A stretch of DNA of 44,336 nucleotides from Chelativorans xinjiangensis. GTDB lineage: Bacteria; Pseudomonadota; Alphaproteobacteria; Rhizobiales; Rhizobiaceae. Of the stretch, positions 1 through 9,809 are shown piece after piece; positions within the stretch are counted from its first letter, which is position 1; every line of letters starts with the position of its first letter. The translations under genes and the position numbers were made by a program. The stretch spans positions 1 through 44,336 of the forward strand of contig NZ_WQNH01000041.1 of NCBI RefSeq assembly GCF_009812055.1, read 5' to 3'. Below the pieces are notes generated by a model. That model saw only the letters and a program-made list of their open reading frames with translations. It did no database searches and was not told the origin of the DNA.

Positions 1-73
1 TCGGAAAGCCTCTCAAGAATCCATCCAAACCTTCTTGGCAATAAAGAAAATACTGATATGCGATTCCCCTGCC

Positions 74-215
74 CACGAGGGGGGAGATTGGCCGGCCGCT
101 TGCTCCGGCGCTTCTTCTGCAACGTTGGCAATTGGCGAAAGCAGTCGTGACGGCCAATCTCCCCCCGTGTGGGGGAGATGTCCGGCAGGACAGAGGGGGC
201 GCGAAGAGGCGCTGC
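74..215. repeat. Rhizobial palindromic intergenic repeat, copy 1 (left arm partial)
   Basis: This copy shares its core and right arm with a fuller copy at 2461-2661: a CGAGGGGGGAGATTG arm, a GC-rich centre containing GCTCCGGCGCTT and ATTGGCGAAA, then GGCCAATCTCCCCCC and GGGGGAGATGTCCGGCAGGACAGAGGG. The two arms are inverted repeats, so transcripts could fold into long hairpins. The left arm is shorter than in copy 2. It lies downstream of the ccrM stop. Short ORFs across it are not protein-like. It resembles the RIME class of rhizobial intergenic elements; the family name is an inference. The first ~70 bases of the window hold nothing I recognise. Confidence 0.75.
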
Positions 216-251
216 CTCTCCGAAACCGTTAGTCCCCGGCCAACTCCGGCC

Positions 252-1631
<1,380 letters not shown>

Positions 1632-1747
1632 ATCACATCCTCACCGGAGGCTTTCAACTTTCACCCCCGGCGGTTGCAGGCATCGCACGGAAGGTCTATC
1701 TGCCTGCCGTCTCGCCCAAAAACTTCCAGCCACAACGGATACACGCC

Positions 1748-2437
1748 ATGCCCGCCCCGGACCTCATCATCTTCGATTGCGACGGAGTGCTGGTCGATTC
1801 GGAGATCGTCGCCGCGCGCGTCGAGGCGGAGATGCTGCGCGAGGCGGGGTACGAGATCTCCGCCGAGGAAATCGCCCAGCGCTATTCCGGCCTCACCTTC
1901 CGCGACATCCTGATGTCGATCGAAAAGGAGGCGGAGATGCTGTTCCAGGCTTCGCTCATCGACCATGCGGAAGCGCGGACGGACGAGCGCCTGCGCAGGG
2001 AGGTGAAGGCGATCAACGGCGTCGCCCAGGCGGTGGCCGCGATCACCGTGAAGAAGTGCATCTGCTCCAACTCCACCGGCGAGCGCATCGCCGCGATGCT
2101 CAAGAAGACCGGGCTCAGCCCCCTCTTCCACGGCGTCATCTTCTCCTCGCTGGAGACGCCGAGCAAGCGGCCGAAGCCGGCGCCGGACGTCTTCCTCTTT
2201 GCTGCCGAGAAGATGGAGGCCGATCCCTCCCGCACCTTCGTCATCGAGGATTCCGTACACGGCATCGCCGGCGCGCGGGCGGCCGGCATGCGCGTCATCG
2301 GCTTCACCGGCGCCTCGCACAGCCATCCCAACCATGCCGACATGCTGATGGAAGCGGGTGCCGAGACCACCATCAACCGCATGGCCGACCTGAACGGCGT
2401 GATCGCCGCGCTATCGGAGTGGTCGGCGGACGTTTGA
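1748..2437 (+). CDS. HAD-IA family hydrolase (phosphatase)
   Basis: This 229-residue cytosolic protein is a haloacid dehalogenase-like phosphatase of the beta-phosphoglucomutase/phosphoglycolate phosphatase group. All four motifs are visible: motif I DCDGVLVDS with the nucleophile and acid/base aspartates at 10 and 12, motif II in CICSNST, motif III in SKRPKPAPD, and motif IV IEDSVHG. The helical cap lies between motifs I and II (about residues 17-80). The small-sugar or phosphogluconate phosphatase range is likely, but the substrate cannot be read from sequence. It starts 10 bases after a purine-poor leader with no strong ribosome site. It stands alone between two repeats, divergent from ccrM. 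Confidence 0.9.
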   Translation: MPAPDLIIFDCDGVLVDSEIVAARVEAEMLREAGYEISAEEIAQRYSGLTFRDILMSIEKEAEMLFQASLIDHAEARTDERLRREVKAINGVAQAVAAITVKKCICSNSTGERIAAMLKKTGLSPLFHGVIFSSLETPSKRPKPAPDVFLFAAEKMEADPSRTFVIEDSVHGIAGARAAGMRVIGFTGASHSHPNHADMLMEAGAETTINRMADLNGVIAALSEWSADV

Positions 2438-2460
2438 GGTTGCGCGGGATTAGAGAGGCC

Positions 2461-2661
2461 GGCGCCCCCTCGCGCCCCCCTCTGTCCTGAGCTTGTCGAA
2501 GGGGCCGGACATCTCCCCCACGAGGGGGGAGATTGCGCCGGCCGCCTGCTCCGGCGCTTTCTCTGAGACATTGCCGATTGGCGAAACCCGTCATGACGGC
2601 CAATCTCCCCCCTTGCGGGGGAGATGTCCGGCAGGACAGAGGGGGGCGCGAAGGGGCGCCT
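2461..2661. repeat. Rhizobial palindromic intergenic repeat, copy 2 (near complete)
   Basis: This is the fuller copy of the element at 74-215. The left arm GGCGCCCCCTCGCGCCCCCC...GGACATCTCCCCC pairs with the right arm GGGGGAGATGTCC...GGGGGGCGCGAAGGGGCGCC, around a 60-base core shared with copy 1. The left arm carries an extra TGAGCTTGTCGAAGG block, itself a widespread intergenic word. It lies between the convergent HAD and lipoprotein genes, where its hairpins could act as a transcription barrier. The small ORFs inside it are not proteins. Confidence 0.8.
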
Positions 2662-2678
2662 CCAGTCCCGCCTAACTG

Positions 2679-3242
2679 CTATTCATACGGCCCCTCGTCA
2701 TACCCCACGATGAGCTGCACCCCGCGGTCCACCTGGCCGGGAATGACGACATTGGGATCGGTGAAAAGGAACTGCGTGGCGCCCGATGTATCCGCGATCG
2801 AGACGGAGTGCCTGAAAAGCTGAGAATAGAGCACCTCATCCCCGCGCACGGCGGCGACGCGGATGGGCATGGTGATGGTGCCGGTCCGCCCCTTCGGCCC
2901 AGGCACCACCTTGCCGGCAACGGCCACCGTCATGGTCACCGAGCCCTCGCCGCGCTTGCAGGCGCGGGTGACGTCGGCGATCGAGGCCTGGTAGATGATG
3001 CTGTCGGGGTTGCCTTCGCCCCCCCGCTCGTAGGTCCTGAAAGAAGCCGTGCCCTCGCGCAGGGTGACCGGCGGACAATACGCCCTCAACTCGCTTTCGC
3101 GGATCGGCTCGTTCTGCGCGCTGCCCCCTGCGTCGGGGCCGCCGGCATTCGGCGTCGCCCCTTGCTGGCAGCCTGCCAGAAAAACCGAACCGAGGAGGAT
3201 GAAAGCCGCAGCGCTATGTCTTATGAACAATGGTCGTCCCAT
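2679..3242 (-). CDS. Conserved hypothetical lipoprotein
   Basis: The 187-residue product has a short basic N-terminus, a hydrophobic stretch (residues 11-21) and a lipobox LAGC with the lipidated cysteine at residue 25, so export and outer- or inner-membrane anchoring are likely. A Gly/Pro/Ala-rich linker follows (26-45), then a folded domain with two cysteines (near 55 and 93) that may form a disulfide. It ends FLFTDPNVVIPGQVDRGVQLIVGYDEG. I do not recognise a characterised family; similar proteins in rhizobia are annotated only as lipoproteins. It is divergent from thrC, with 123 bases between the starts. Confidence 0.8.
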   Translation of the reverse strand: MGRPLFIRHSAAAFILLGSVFLAGCQQGATPNAGGPDAGGSAQNEPIRESELRAYCPPVTLREGTASFRTYERGGEGNPDSIIYQASIADVTRACKRGEGSVTMTVAVAGKVVPGPKGRTGTITMPIRVAAVRGDEVLYSQLFRHSVSIADTSGATQFLFTDPNVVIPGQVDRGVQLIVGYDEGPYE

Positions 3243-3365
3243 GAACTCACACTTTCCTATGACAAGGTCGCTGTTCTATACCAACCGCGCGAGAGAATTT
3301 CGACCAGCAGTTTGGCGCATTTCTCCCCAACCTTTGTGGCGGCTTGTAGACCCGGAGCAATACAG

Positions 3366-4763
3366 ATGGATTACGTGAGTACGCGCGGCGAAGCGCCGGT
3401 GCTGGGCTTCTCGGACGCGCTGCTTCAGGGCCTCGCCCGCGACGGCGGCCTCTACCTGCCGCGCGAGTGGCCGCGTCTTTCTTACGAAGATATCCGCGCG
3501 CTGCGCGGCCTGCCCTACGCCGAAACCGCCTTCATCCTGATAAAGCCCTTCGTCAACGGCGAAATCGCCGACGCGGCGCTGAAGCGCATCATTGAGGAGA
3601 GCTACGCCACCTTCCGCCACAAGGCGGTCTGCCCGCTGGTGCAGACGGGGCCGGCGGAATTCGTGCTGGAACTCTTCCACGGCCCGACCCTCGCCTTCAA
3701 GGACGTGGCGATGCAGCTTCTGGCGCGGCTGATGGACCATGTGCTGGCGGAACGCGGCGAGCGCGTCACCATCGCCGGCGCCACCTCGGGCGACACCGGC
3801 GGGGCGGCAATCGAAGCCTTCGCCGGGGCGCAGCGCGCCGACGTCTTCATCCTGTTCCCGCACGGCCGGGTCTCGCCCGTGCAGCAGCGGCAGATGACCA
3901 CCTCGGGGGCGGCCAATGTCGAGGCGATCGCCATCAAGGGCAATTTCGACGACTGCCAGGCCCTCGTCAAAGCCATGTTCAACGACCACGCCTTCCGCGA
4001 CCGTGTGTCGCTGTCGGGCGTCAATTCCATCAACTGGGCCCGCATCATGGCCCAGATCGTCTACTACTTCACCGCCGCCGTATCGCTGGGCGCGCCGGAG
4101 CGGCCGGTCTCCTTCACGGTGCCGACGGGGAATTTCGGAGATATCCTGGCGGGTTACGCGGCCAAGCTCATGGGCCTTCCTATCGGCCGGCTCGTCATCG
4201 CCACCAACGAGAACGACATACTGGCGCGCGCATTGGCGGGCGGCGATTACGCCACGCGCTCCGTCGTCCCGACGACATCGCCGTCGATGGACATCCAGAT
4301 ATCGTCCAATTTCGAGCGGCTTCTGTTCGAGGCCTCGGGCAGGAACGCGGCAGAGGTGCGGGGCTACATGGAAAGCCTCCGGCAGTCCGGCAGCTTTCTG
4401 ATCAACGCCGGCACATTGTCGCGCATCCGCGCCGAATTCGCCGCCGGCCGCGCAAGCGTGGACGAGACGGCGCAGACCCTCCGCGCCACGCTTGCCCAGA
4501 GCGGCTATCTCGCCGATCCGCATACGGCTACGGCGCTCAAGGTGGCGCGGACCCATGCCCTCACCGGCGAGACGATGGTGGTCCTTTCCACCGCCCATCC
4601 GGCCAAGTTCCCCGCGGCCGTCAACGAGGCGTGCGGCGTCACTCCCTCTTTGCCCGCATGGCTGAAAGGGCTTATGGAGAAAGAAGAGATCTACACGGTC
4701 CTTCCATCGGACCTGAAAATGGTGGAAGATCATATAAGCCGCCGAACAAGGGCGGAAGGTTAG
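3366..4763 (+). CDS. thrC: Threonine synthase
   Basis: The product makes L-threonine from O-phospho-L-homoserine, the last step of threonine synthesis, in the cytosol with PLP. The 465-residue protein has the N-terminal motif MDYVSTRGEAPVLGFSDALL typical of class II (bacterial/fungal) threonine synthases, the PLP-lysine motif LAFKD with lysine at residue 112, and the phosphate-binding block SGDTGGAA. I chose ATG at 3366 (GGAG ahead of it); an open frame runs upstream to 2808 but crosses the lipoprotein gene in antisense. It heads a + strand run with the M16 peptidase 14 bases downstream. The homoserine kinase gene thrB is 10 kb away on the other strand. Confidence 0.96.
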   Translation: MDYVSTRGEAPVLGFSDALLQGLARDGGLYLPREWPRLSYEDIRALRGLPYAETAFILIKPFVNGEIADAALKRIIEESYATFRHKAVCPLVQTGPAEFVLELFHGPTLAFKDVAMQLLARLMDHVLAERGERVTIAGATSGDTGGAAIEAFAGAQRADVFILFPHGRVSPVQQRQMTTSGAANVEAIAIKGNFDDCQALVKAMFNDHAFRDRVSLSGVNSINWARIMAQIVYYFTAAVSLGAPERPVSFTVPTGNFGDILAGYAAKLMGLPIGRLVIATNENDILARALAGGDYATRSVVPTTSPSMDIQISSNFERLLFEASGRNAAEVRGYMESLRQSGSFLINAGTLSRIRAEFAAGRASVDETAQTLRATLAQSGYLADPHTATALKVARTHALTGETMVVLSTAHPAKFPAAVNEACGVTPSLPAWLKGLMEKEEIYTVLPSDLKMVEDHISRRTRAEG

Positions 4764-4777
4764 GGAGTGAGTACCAT

Positions 4778-6070
4778 ATGAATGTAGAGGTAAGCCGTCT
4801 GTCGAACGGCTTGACGGTGGCGACCGAGACCCTTCCGCATCTTGAATCGGTTGCGCTGGGCATATGGGTCAAATCCGGCTCGCGTAACGAAAACGAACAC
4901 GAACACGGCATCGCCCACCTGCTTGAGCACATGGCCTTCAAGGGCACCGGCAAGCGCAGCGCCCTCAAGATCGCCACGGATATCGAGGATGTCGGCGGCG
5001 AGATCAACGCCGCCACCAGCGTCGAGACCACCGCCTTCTACGCCCGCGTGCTCAACGACGACCTGCCGCTGGCCATCGACATCCTGGCCGACATCCTGAC
5101 GGACTCCAAGTTCGACCCGGAGGAGCTGGAGCGCGAACAGCACGTGATCCTGCAGGAGATCGGCGCCGCCCACGACACGCCGGACGACGCCGTCTTCGAC
5201 CGCTTCACCGAAACCGCCTTCCGCCACCAGGCGGTCGGCCGCTCCATCCTCGGCACGCCGGAGACGGTGGAGTCCTTCACCTCACCCCAACTGCACGGCT
5301 TTCTGGAGCGCCAGTACGGTGCGGAACGCATGGTGGTGGTGGCCGCCGGCGGCGTGAAGCACGACGACTTCGTGCGCCAGGTGGAGGAGCGGCTGGGCGC
5401 CTATCGCGAGAAGTCCGAGGCCGTGGCGCCGCAATACGCCCACTATGTCGGCGGCGACTACCGCGAGCATCGCGAATTGATGGACGCGCAGATCATCCTC
5501 GGCTTCGAGGGCCGCGCCTATCACGTGCGCGACTTTTACGCCTCGCAGGTGCTTTCCATGATCCTCGGCGGCGGCATGTCCTCGCGCCTCTTCCAGGAGG
5601 TGCGGGAGCGGCGCGGGCTGTGCTACTCCGTCTACGCCTTCCACTGGGGCTTCTCCGACACCGGCGTCTTCGGCGTGCACGCGGCGACCGGGCGCAGCGA
5701 CATCGAGGAACTCATCCCGGTGATCTTGAGCGAACTGCAGAAGGCGGGCGAGCGCATCGACCAGGCCGAGCTCGACCGGGCGCGGGCGCAGTACCGCGCC
5801 GGCCTGATGATGTCGCGCGAAAGTCCGGCAAGCCGCGCCTCGCAGATCGCGCGGCAGCTTCTGCTCTACGGCCGGCCGATCAGCATGGAGGAGCTGATGG
5901 ACCGTCTCGCCGGCCTCACCGTCGAGCGCCTGGCCGACCTTTCGGGGCGCCTCTTCTCTTCCAAGCCGACGGTCACCGCCATCGGCCCGGTCGGCGCCCT
6001 GGCACCGTTCGAGTCCATCCAGGATACGCTCACCGCGCCGCGTCCGATGCTGCGGAAGCTGGCCGTCTAA
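4778..6070 (+). CDS. M16 family zinc metallopeptidase (processing-peptidase-like)
   Basis: This 430-residue protein belongs to the M16B family, which includes the mitochondrial processing peptidase beta subunit and bacterial PepR/YmxG-like peptidases. The inverted zinc motif HLLEH is at residues 47-51 with the further zinc-ligand glutamate expected about 75 residues later (EREQHVILQEI region). The C-terminal half contains the substrate-binding block GGGMSSRLFQEVRERRGLCYSVYAF. No signal peptide is seen, so a cytosolic location is likely. Start ATG at 4778 follows AGGGAGTGAG, a good ribosome site, and lies 14 bases after thrC, so the two are probably co-transcribed. Its natural substrate is not known. 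Confidence 0.93.
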   Translation: MNVEVSRLSNGLTVATETLPHLESVALGIWVKSGSRNENEHEHGIAHLLEHMAFKGTGKRSALKIATDIEDVGGEINAATSVETTAFYARVLNDDLPLAIDILADILTDSKFDPEELEREQHVILQEIGAAHDTPDDAVFDRFTETAFRHQAVGRSILGTPETVESFTSPQLHGFLERQYGAERMVVVAAGGVKHDDFVRQVEERLGAYREKSEAVAPQYAHYVGGDYREHRELMDAQIILGFEGRAYHVRDFYASQVLSMILGGGMSSRLFQEVRERRGLCYSVYAFHWGFSDTGVFGVHAATGRSDIEELIPVILSELQKAGERIDQAELDRARAQYRAGLMMSRESPASRASQIARQLLLYGRPISMEELMDRLAGLTVERLADLSGRLFSSKPTVTAIGPVGALAPFESIQDTLTAPRPMLRKLAV

Positions 6071-6083
6071 GCGCCCGACGGAC

Positions 6084-6680
6084 ATGTTCCAGTCGCCCTT
6101 CTTCCGCCGCGACCTTCCGGCGCTCGAGGGCGAGAACGTGCGTCTGCGCGTACCCGTCTCGCAGGATTACGCCGAGTGGACGGCGCTGCGCGAGGAAAGC
6201 CGCGCCTTTCTGGAGCCCTGGGAGCCGCAATGGGCGTCGGACGAACTGTCGCGCCGCGCCTTCCGCCAGCGGCTGAGGCGCTATCACGACGAATACGACC
6301 AGGGCACGGGCATCTCCTTCTTCCTCTTCGAGCGCGCCGGCGGCCGCCTGGCGGGCGGCATCTCGCTTACCAACATCCGCCGCGGCGTCGCCCAGTCGGC
6401 GCATGTGGGCTACTGGATGGGCGAGCGCTTCGCCGGCCACGGCATGATGCTGGAGGCGCTTAATCTGGTAATTCCCTTCGCATTCGAGACACTGAGCTTG
6501 CACCGCCTGGAGGCCGCCTGTATTCCCAAAAACACGCGTTCCATGCGGTTACTTGAAAAAGCCGGATTTCAGCGCGAAGGGCTTCTCAGGTCCTACCTGC
6601 GGATCAACGGTATATGGCAGGACCATTTTCTCTACGCCCTCATCGCGGGCGAGCATCGGGGCAAATCGAGGCGAGGCTGA
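6084..6680 (+). CDS. GNAT family N-acetyltransferase (RimJ/RimL type)
   Basis: The 198-residue protein is a GCN5-related acetyltransferase. It starts with the RimJ/RimL-like LEGENVRLRVPVSQDYAEW segment, and the acetyl-CoA pocket follows in the block HVGYWMGERFAGHGMMLEAL (about residues 112-131). The C-terminal LHRLEAACIPKNTRSMRLLEKAGF is the standard end of the fold. Members of this group acetylate protein N-termini such as ribosomal S5 or S18, or small molecules; the target here cannot be told. It sits 13 bases after the M16 peptidase and 3 bases before the EAL gene, so one operon is likely. Confidence 0.9.
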   Translation: MFQSPFFRRDLPALEGENVRLRVPVSQDYAEWTALREESRAFLEPWEPQWASDELSRRAFRQRLRRYHDEYDQGTGISFFLFERAGGRLAGGISLTNIRRGVAQSAHVGYWMGERFAGHGMMLEALNLVIPFAFETLSLHRLEAACIPKNTRSMRLLEKAGFQREGLLRSYLRINGIWQDHFLYALIAGEHRGKSRRG

Positions 6681-6683
6681 TAC

Positions 6684-9575
6684 TTGTTGCGTTCCTTACC
6701 AGCCGCAAAGCATGCTGTTGCCCTTCTTACGGCACTGTTCCTTGCCTTGGCCGCCCTTCCGGCTTCGGCGGTCGAGCCGATCAAGATCTCGCGCGACGAC
6801 GTGGCGCTCGACCTGTCGCGCGCCGTCGAGATCTACCGCGACCAGGGCGAGAACTTCCAGATCTCAACCGCGCCGGGCGCCGACGGCATCGTGCGGCGCA
6901 TCGAGGTGGAGGCGCAGGACGAGCGCTCGACCGGCGACTGGGCCGTCTTCGCGCTCGCCAACACCACGGACGAGCAGCTCGACCGGCTGATCGTGGCGCC
7001 GCATTTCCGCCTCGTCGATTCGGGCCTCATCTGGCCCGACCTCGGTTCGCAGCGCATCTCCGCCATCACGCCCAGCGAGGGCTTCGCGCTCGACCGGCAG
7101 GACAGCAGCGATGCGGACGAGTTCCTGGTGACGCTCAACCCCGGCACCGTCGTCACCTTCGTCGCGGAGCTCTCCTCCCGCAACCTGCCGCAGGTCTATC
7201 TGTGGGACCCCGCCGCCTATAAGGAGACGGTCAACTCCTACACCCTCTTCCGCGGCATCGTCATCGGCATCGCCGGCCTTTTGGCGCTGTTCCTGACCAT
7301 CCTGTTCGTCGTCAAGGGCACGTCCATGTTTCCGGCCACGGCGGCGCTGGCGTGGGCGATCCTGGCCTATATCTCGATCGATTTCGGCTTTCTGACACGC
7401 CTCATCGATATCTCGCCCGGCAGCGAGCAGCTGTGGCGCGCCGGTAGCGAGATCGCGCTCGCCGCCACCCTCGTCGTCTTCCTGTTCGCCTATCTCAACT
7501 TGAACCGCTGGCACGAGCGTTTCAGCTACGGCATGCTGGCCTGGATCCTCGGCCTCGTCATTATCGCCGGCGTCGCCTGGATCGACCCGGCCATGGCCGC
7601 CGGCATCGCCCGCATTTCCTTCGCCGCCACCGCCGTCGTGGGGCTCGGCCTCATCGTCTATCTCGGGCTCCAGGGCTACGATCGCGCCATCATGCTGGTG
7701 CCGAGCTGGCTGATGGTGCTGGTGTGGCTCGTCGGCGCGTGGATGGCGGTGACGGGCCGGCTCGACAACGACATCGCGCAGCCGGCGATCGGCGGCGGGC
7801 TCATCCTGATCGTGCTCCTGATCGGCTTCACCGTGATGCAGCATGCCTTTGCCGGCGGCGCCCTGTTCCAGGGCCTGTTCTCCGACATGGAGCGCCAGGC
7901 GCTCGCCGTCACCGGCTCCGGCGACGTCGTCTGGGACTGGGACGTCTTGCGCGACCGCGTGGTGACGAAGCCCGACATCAGCCGCCAGCTCGGCCTGCCG
8001 GAGGCGAGCCTCAACGGCCCGGCGCGCAGCTGGCTGCCGCTTCTCCACGCCGACGACCGCGACACCTTCCGCACGACGATGGACGTAGTCTTGGAAAACC
8101 GGCGCGGCCGCATCGCCCAGAGCTTCCGCCTGCGCGGCGCCGACGGGCATTATCACTGGTTCACCCTGCGCGCGCGCCCCGTCATCGGCTCCGACCGCGA
8201 GGTCATCCGCTGCGTCGGCACCATGGTCGACGTGACGGAGCAGAAGAAGGCGGAAGAGCGGCTCCTGCACGACGCCGTGCACGACAACCTGACGGGGCTG
8301 CCCAACCGCGAGCTGTTCATCAACCGGCTGGACGCGACCATCGCCATGGCCGGCAGCGAGCACAACATCCGCCCGACCGTCTTCGTCATCGACATCGACC
8401 GCTTCAAGCAGGTCAACGACGAGCTCGGCATCTCCGCCGGCGACACGATCCTTCTTACCATCGCACGGCGGCTGCACCGGCTCCTGAAGCCCGGCGACGC
8501 GCTCTCCAGGGTGGCCGGAGACCAGTTCGCCATGATGCTCCTGTCCGAGCAGGAGCCGGCGCGCATCGCCTCGGTCGCCGACGCGGTGCGCCAGGCGATC
8601 CGCGCTCCCGTCACCTTCGCCCGGCGCGAGATCGTCTTGACGCCCTCCATCGGCCTCGTCTCATGGACCTCGGCGCAGAACGCGGCCGAAGAGATGCTGA
8701 AGGACGCCGAACTTGCCATGTACCAGGCCAAGCGCTTCGGCGGCGACCGCATCGAACCCTTCCGCCCCGCCTTCCGCTCCATCGGCACGGATCGGCTGCA
8801 GATGGAATCGGACCTGCGCCGCGCCGTCGAGCGCAAGGAATTGAGCCTCGTCTACCAGCCCATCGTGCGGCTGGAGGACAGCAGCATCGCCGGCTTCGAA
8901 GCCCTCTTGCGCTGGGAGCACCCGCGCCGCGGCGCCATCCCGCCGGCCGATTTCATCCCCATCGCCGAAAGCTCCGAGCTCATCGTGCCGCTCGGCCTGT
9001 TCGCCATGAGCCAGGCGGCCGAAGACCTCTACGCCTGGCAGAAGCAGCTCGGCGACCTGCCGCTGTTCATGTCCGTCAACCTGTCGAGCCGCCAGCTCAT
9101 CCGCCGCGATCTCGTCGGCGACGTGCGCTCCGTCATCGCCCGTTCCAACATCAAGCCGCGCTGCTTCCGCCTGGAGCTGACGGAATCGCTCGTCATGGAC
9201 AATCCCGAGCAGTCCGCCCACGTGCTCGGCAAACTGAAGAAACTCGGCATCGGCCTGTCGCTCGACGACTTCGGCACCGGTTACTCTTCCCTCGCCTATC
9301 TCACGCGCTTCCCCTTCGACACGATCAAGATCGACAAGAGCTTCGTCGACGACCCGAGCTCGAAGGGCGACGTGCTTTTGAAGTCCATGATCACCATGGC
9401 ACACGAACTCGGCCTCTCGGTCGTCGCCGAGGGCGTCTCGGAAAAGCGCGACCTGAAAGCGCTGCGCCAGGTCGGCTGCGAATACGCCCAAAGCTTCCAC
9501 TTCGGGCCGCCGGCCGATGCCGAGACGAGCCTCAGGCTGCTGATGGAGCAGTATCCGGGGCCGGTGGCGAGCTAG
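6684..9575 (+). CDS. 7TM sensor, PAS, degenerate GGDEF and EAL protein (c-di-GMP phosphodiesterase)
   Basis: This 963-residue membrane protein has a signal peptide (ends near ALPASA), a periplasmic domain to about residue 185, seven transmembrane segments (about 190-400), a PAS domain (about 410-525) ending VDVTEQKKAEE, a GGDEF domain (about 530-690) and an EAL domain (about 705-955). The GGDEF signature is AGDQF at 611-615, so diguanylate cyclase activity is probably lost and the domain may instead bind GTP. The EAL domain keeps EAL (739-741), NLSS, ELTES, DDFGTGYSS, KIDKSF and AEGV, so c-di-GMP hydrolysis is expected. The start is TTG at 6684 with GAGG eight bases upstream; no in-frame ATG precedes the signal peptide. 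It closes the thrC run. Confidence 0.93.
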   Translation: MLRSLPAAKHAVALLTALFLALAALPASAVEPIKISRDDVALDLSRAVEIYRDQGENFQISTAPGADGIVRRIEVEAQDERSTGDWAVFALANTTDEQLDRLIVAPHFRLVDSGLIWPDLGSQRISAITPSEGFALDRQDSSDADEFLVTLNPGTVVTFVAELSSRNLPQVYLWDPAAYKETVNSYTLFRGIVIGIAGLLALFLTILFVVKGTSMFPATAALAWAILAYISIDFGFLTRLIDISPGSEQLWRAGSEIALAATLVVFLFAYLNLNRWHERFSYGMLAWILGLVIIAGVAWIDPAMAAGIARISFAATAVVGLGLIVYLGLQGYDRAIMLVPSWLMVLVWLVGAWMAVTGRLDNDIAQPAIGGGLILIVLLIGFTVMQHAFAGGALFQGLFSDMERQALAVTGSGDVVWDWDVLRDRVVTKPDISRQLGLPEASLNGPARSWLPLLHADDRDTFRTTMDVVLENRRGRIAQSFRLRGADGHYHWFTLRARPVIGSDREVIRCVGTMVDVTEQKKAEERLLHDAVHDNLTGLPNRELFINRLDATIAMAGSEHNIRPTVFVIDIDRFKQVNDELGISAGDTILLTIARRLHRLLKPGDALSRVAGDQFAMMLLSEQEPARIASVADAVRQAIRAPVTFARREIVLTPSIGLVSWTSAQNAAEEMLKDAELAMYQAKRFGGDRIEPFRPAFRSIGTDRLQMESDLRRAVERKELSLVYQPIVRLEDSSIAGFEALLRWEHPRRGAIPPADFIPIAESSELIVPLGLFAMSQAAEDLYAWQKQLGDLPLFMSVNLSSRQLIRRDLVGDVRSVIARSNIKPRCFRLELTESLVMDNPEQSAHVLGKLKKLGIGLSLDDFGTGYSSLAYLTRFPFDTIKIDKSFVDDPSSKGDVLLKSMITMAHELGLSVVAEGVSEKRDLKALRQVGCEYAQSFHFGPPADAETSLRLLMEQYPGPVAS

Positions 9576-9760
9576 AGCATGATCCCGAAAAGTGGATACC
9601 GGTTTTCGGAAAAGATCATGCTCAAACAAAGAGATAGATCATGATGCCGATTCAACGAAAAGGCATCGTGATCTAAGGAGCGAGGAGCGGTCCGCGCAGC
9701 GGACAAAAAGCCAACGATTTGGCTTTTTGAGCGACGAACGCCCGGAGCCATAGCACGGTC
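9575..9760. repeat. Rhizobial hairpin repeat downstream of the EAL gene
   Basis: GAGCATGATC (9575-9584) and GATCATGCTC (9614-9623) form an inverted repeat with an inner CCGAAAA/TTTTCGG pair, the form of a very common Mesorhizobium-type intergenic repeat. The first base is the last base of the EAL gene stop codon. A second part carries the hairpin AAAAAGCCAA/TTGGCTTTTT (9705-9728) with a four-base loop and a T-rich 3' arm, able to act as a terminator on either strand. The stretch from 9760 to the next gene end at 9810 holds nothing I recognise. Confidence 0.7.
9705..9728. terminator. Perfect 10-bp hairpin with A/T arms, possible bidirectional terminator
   Basis: AAAAAGCCAA and TTGGCTTTTT pair fully around the loop CGAT. 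A GC centre with flanking A and U runs is the shape of a bidirectional intrinsic terminator, and it lies between two convergent genes (the EAL gene and the minus-strand membrane protein). It is part of a dispersed repeat, so the terminator role is an inference. Confidence 0.45.
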
Positions 9761-9809
9761 ATGGATCGGACCGCGCCAACAATTCGTGGCGGCCTCTGCC
9801 GAAAAGAAA

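Noticed and set aside
2808-3365. N-terminal extension of threonine synthase
   Set aside because: The extra residues are antisense to the lipoprotein gene; the family starts at MDYVSTRG.
3276-4733. 485-codon minus-strand ORF opposite thrC
   Set aside because: Arg/Val/Asp-rich antisense reading of thrC without recognisable motifs.
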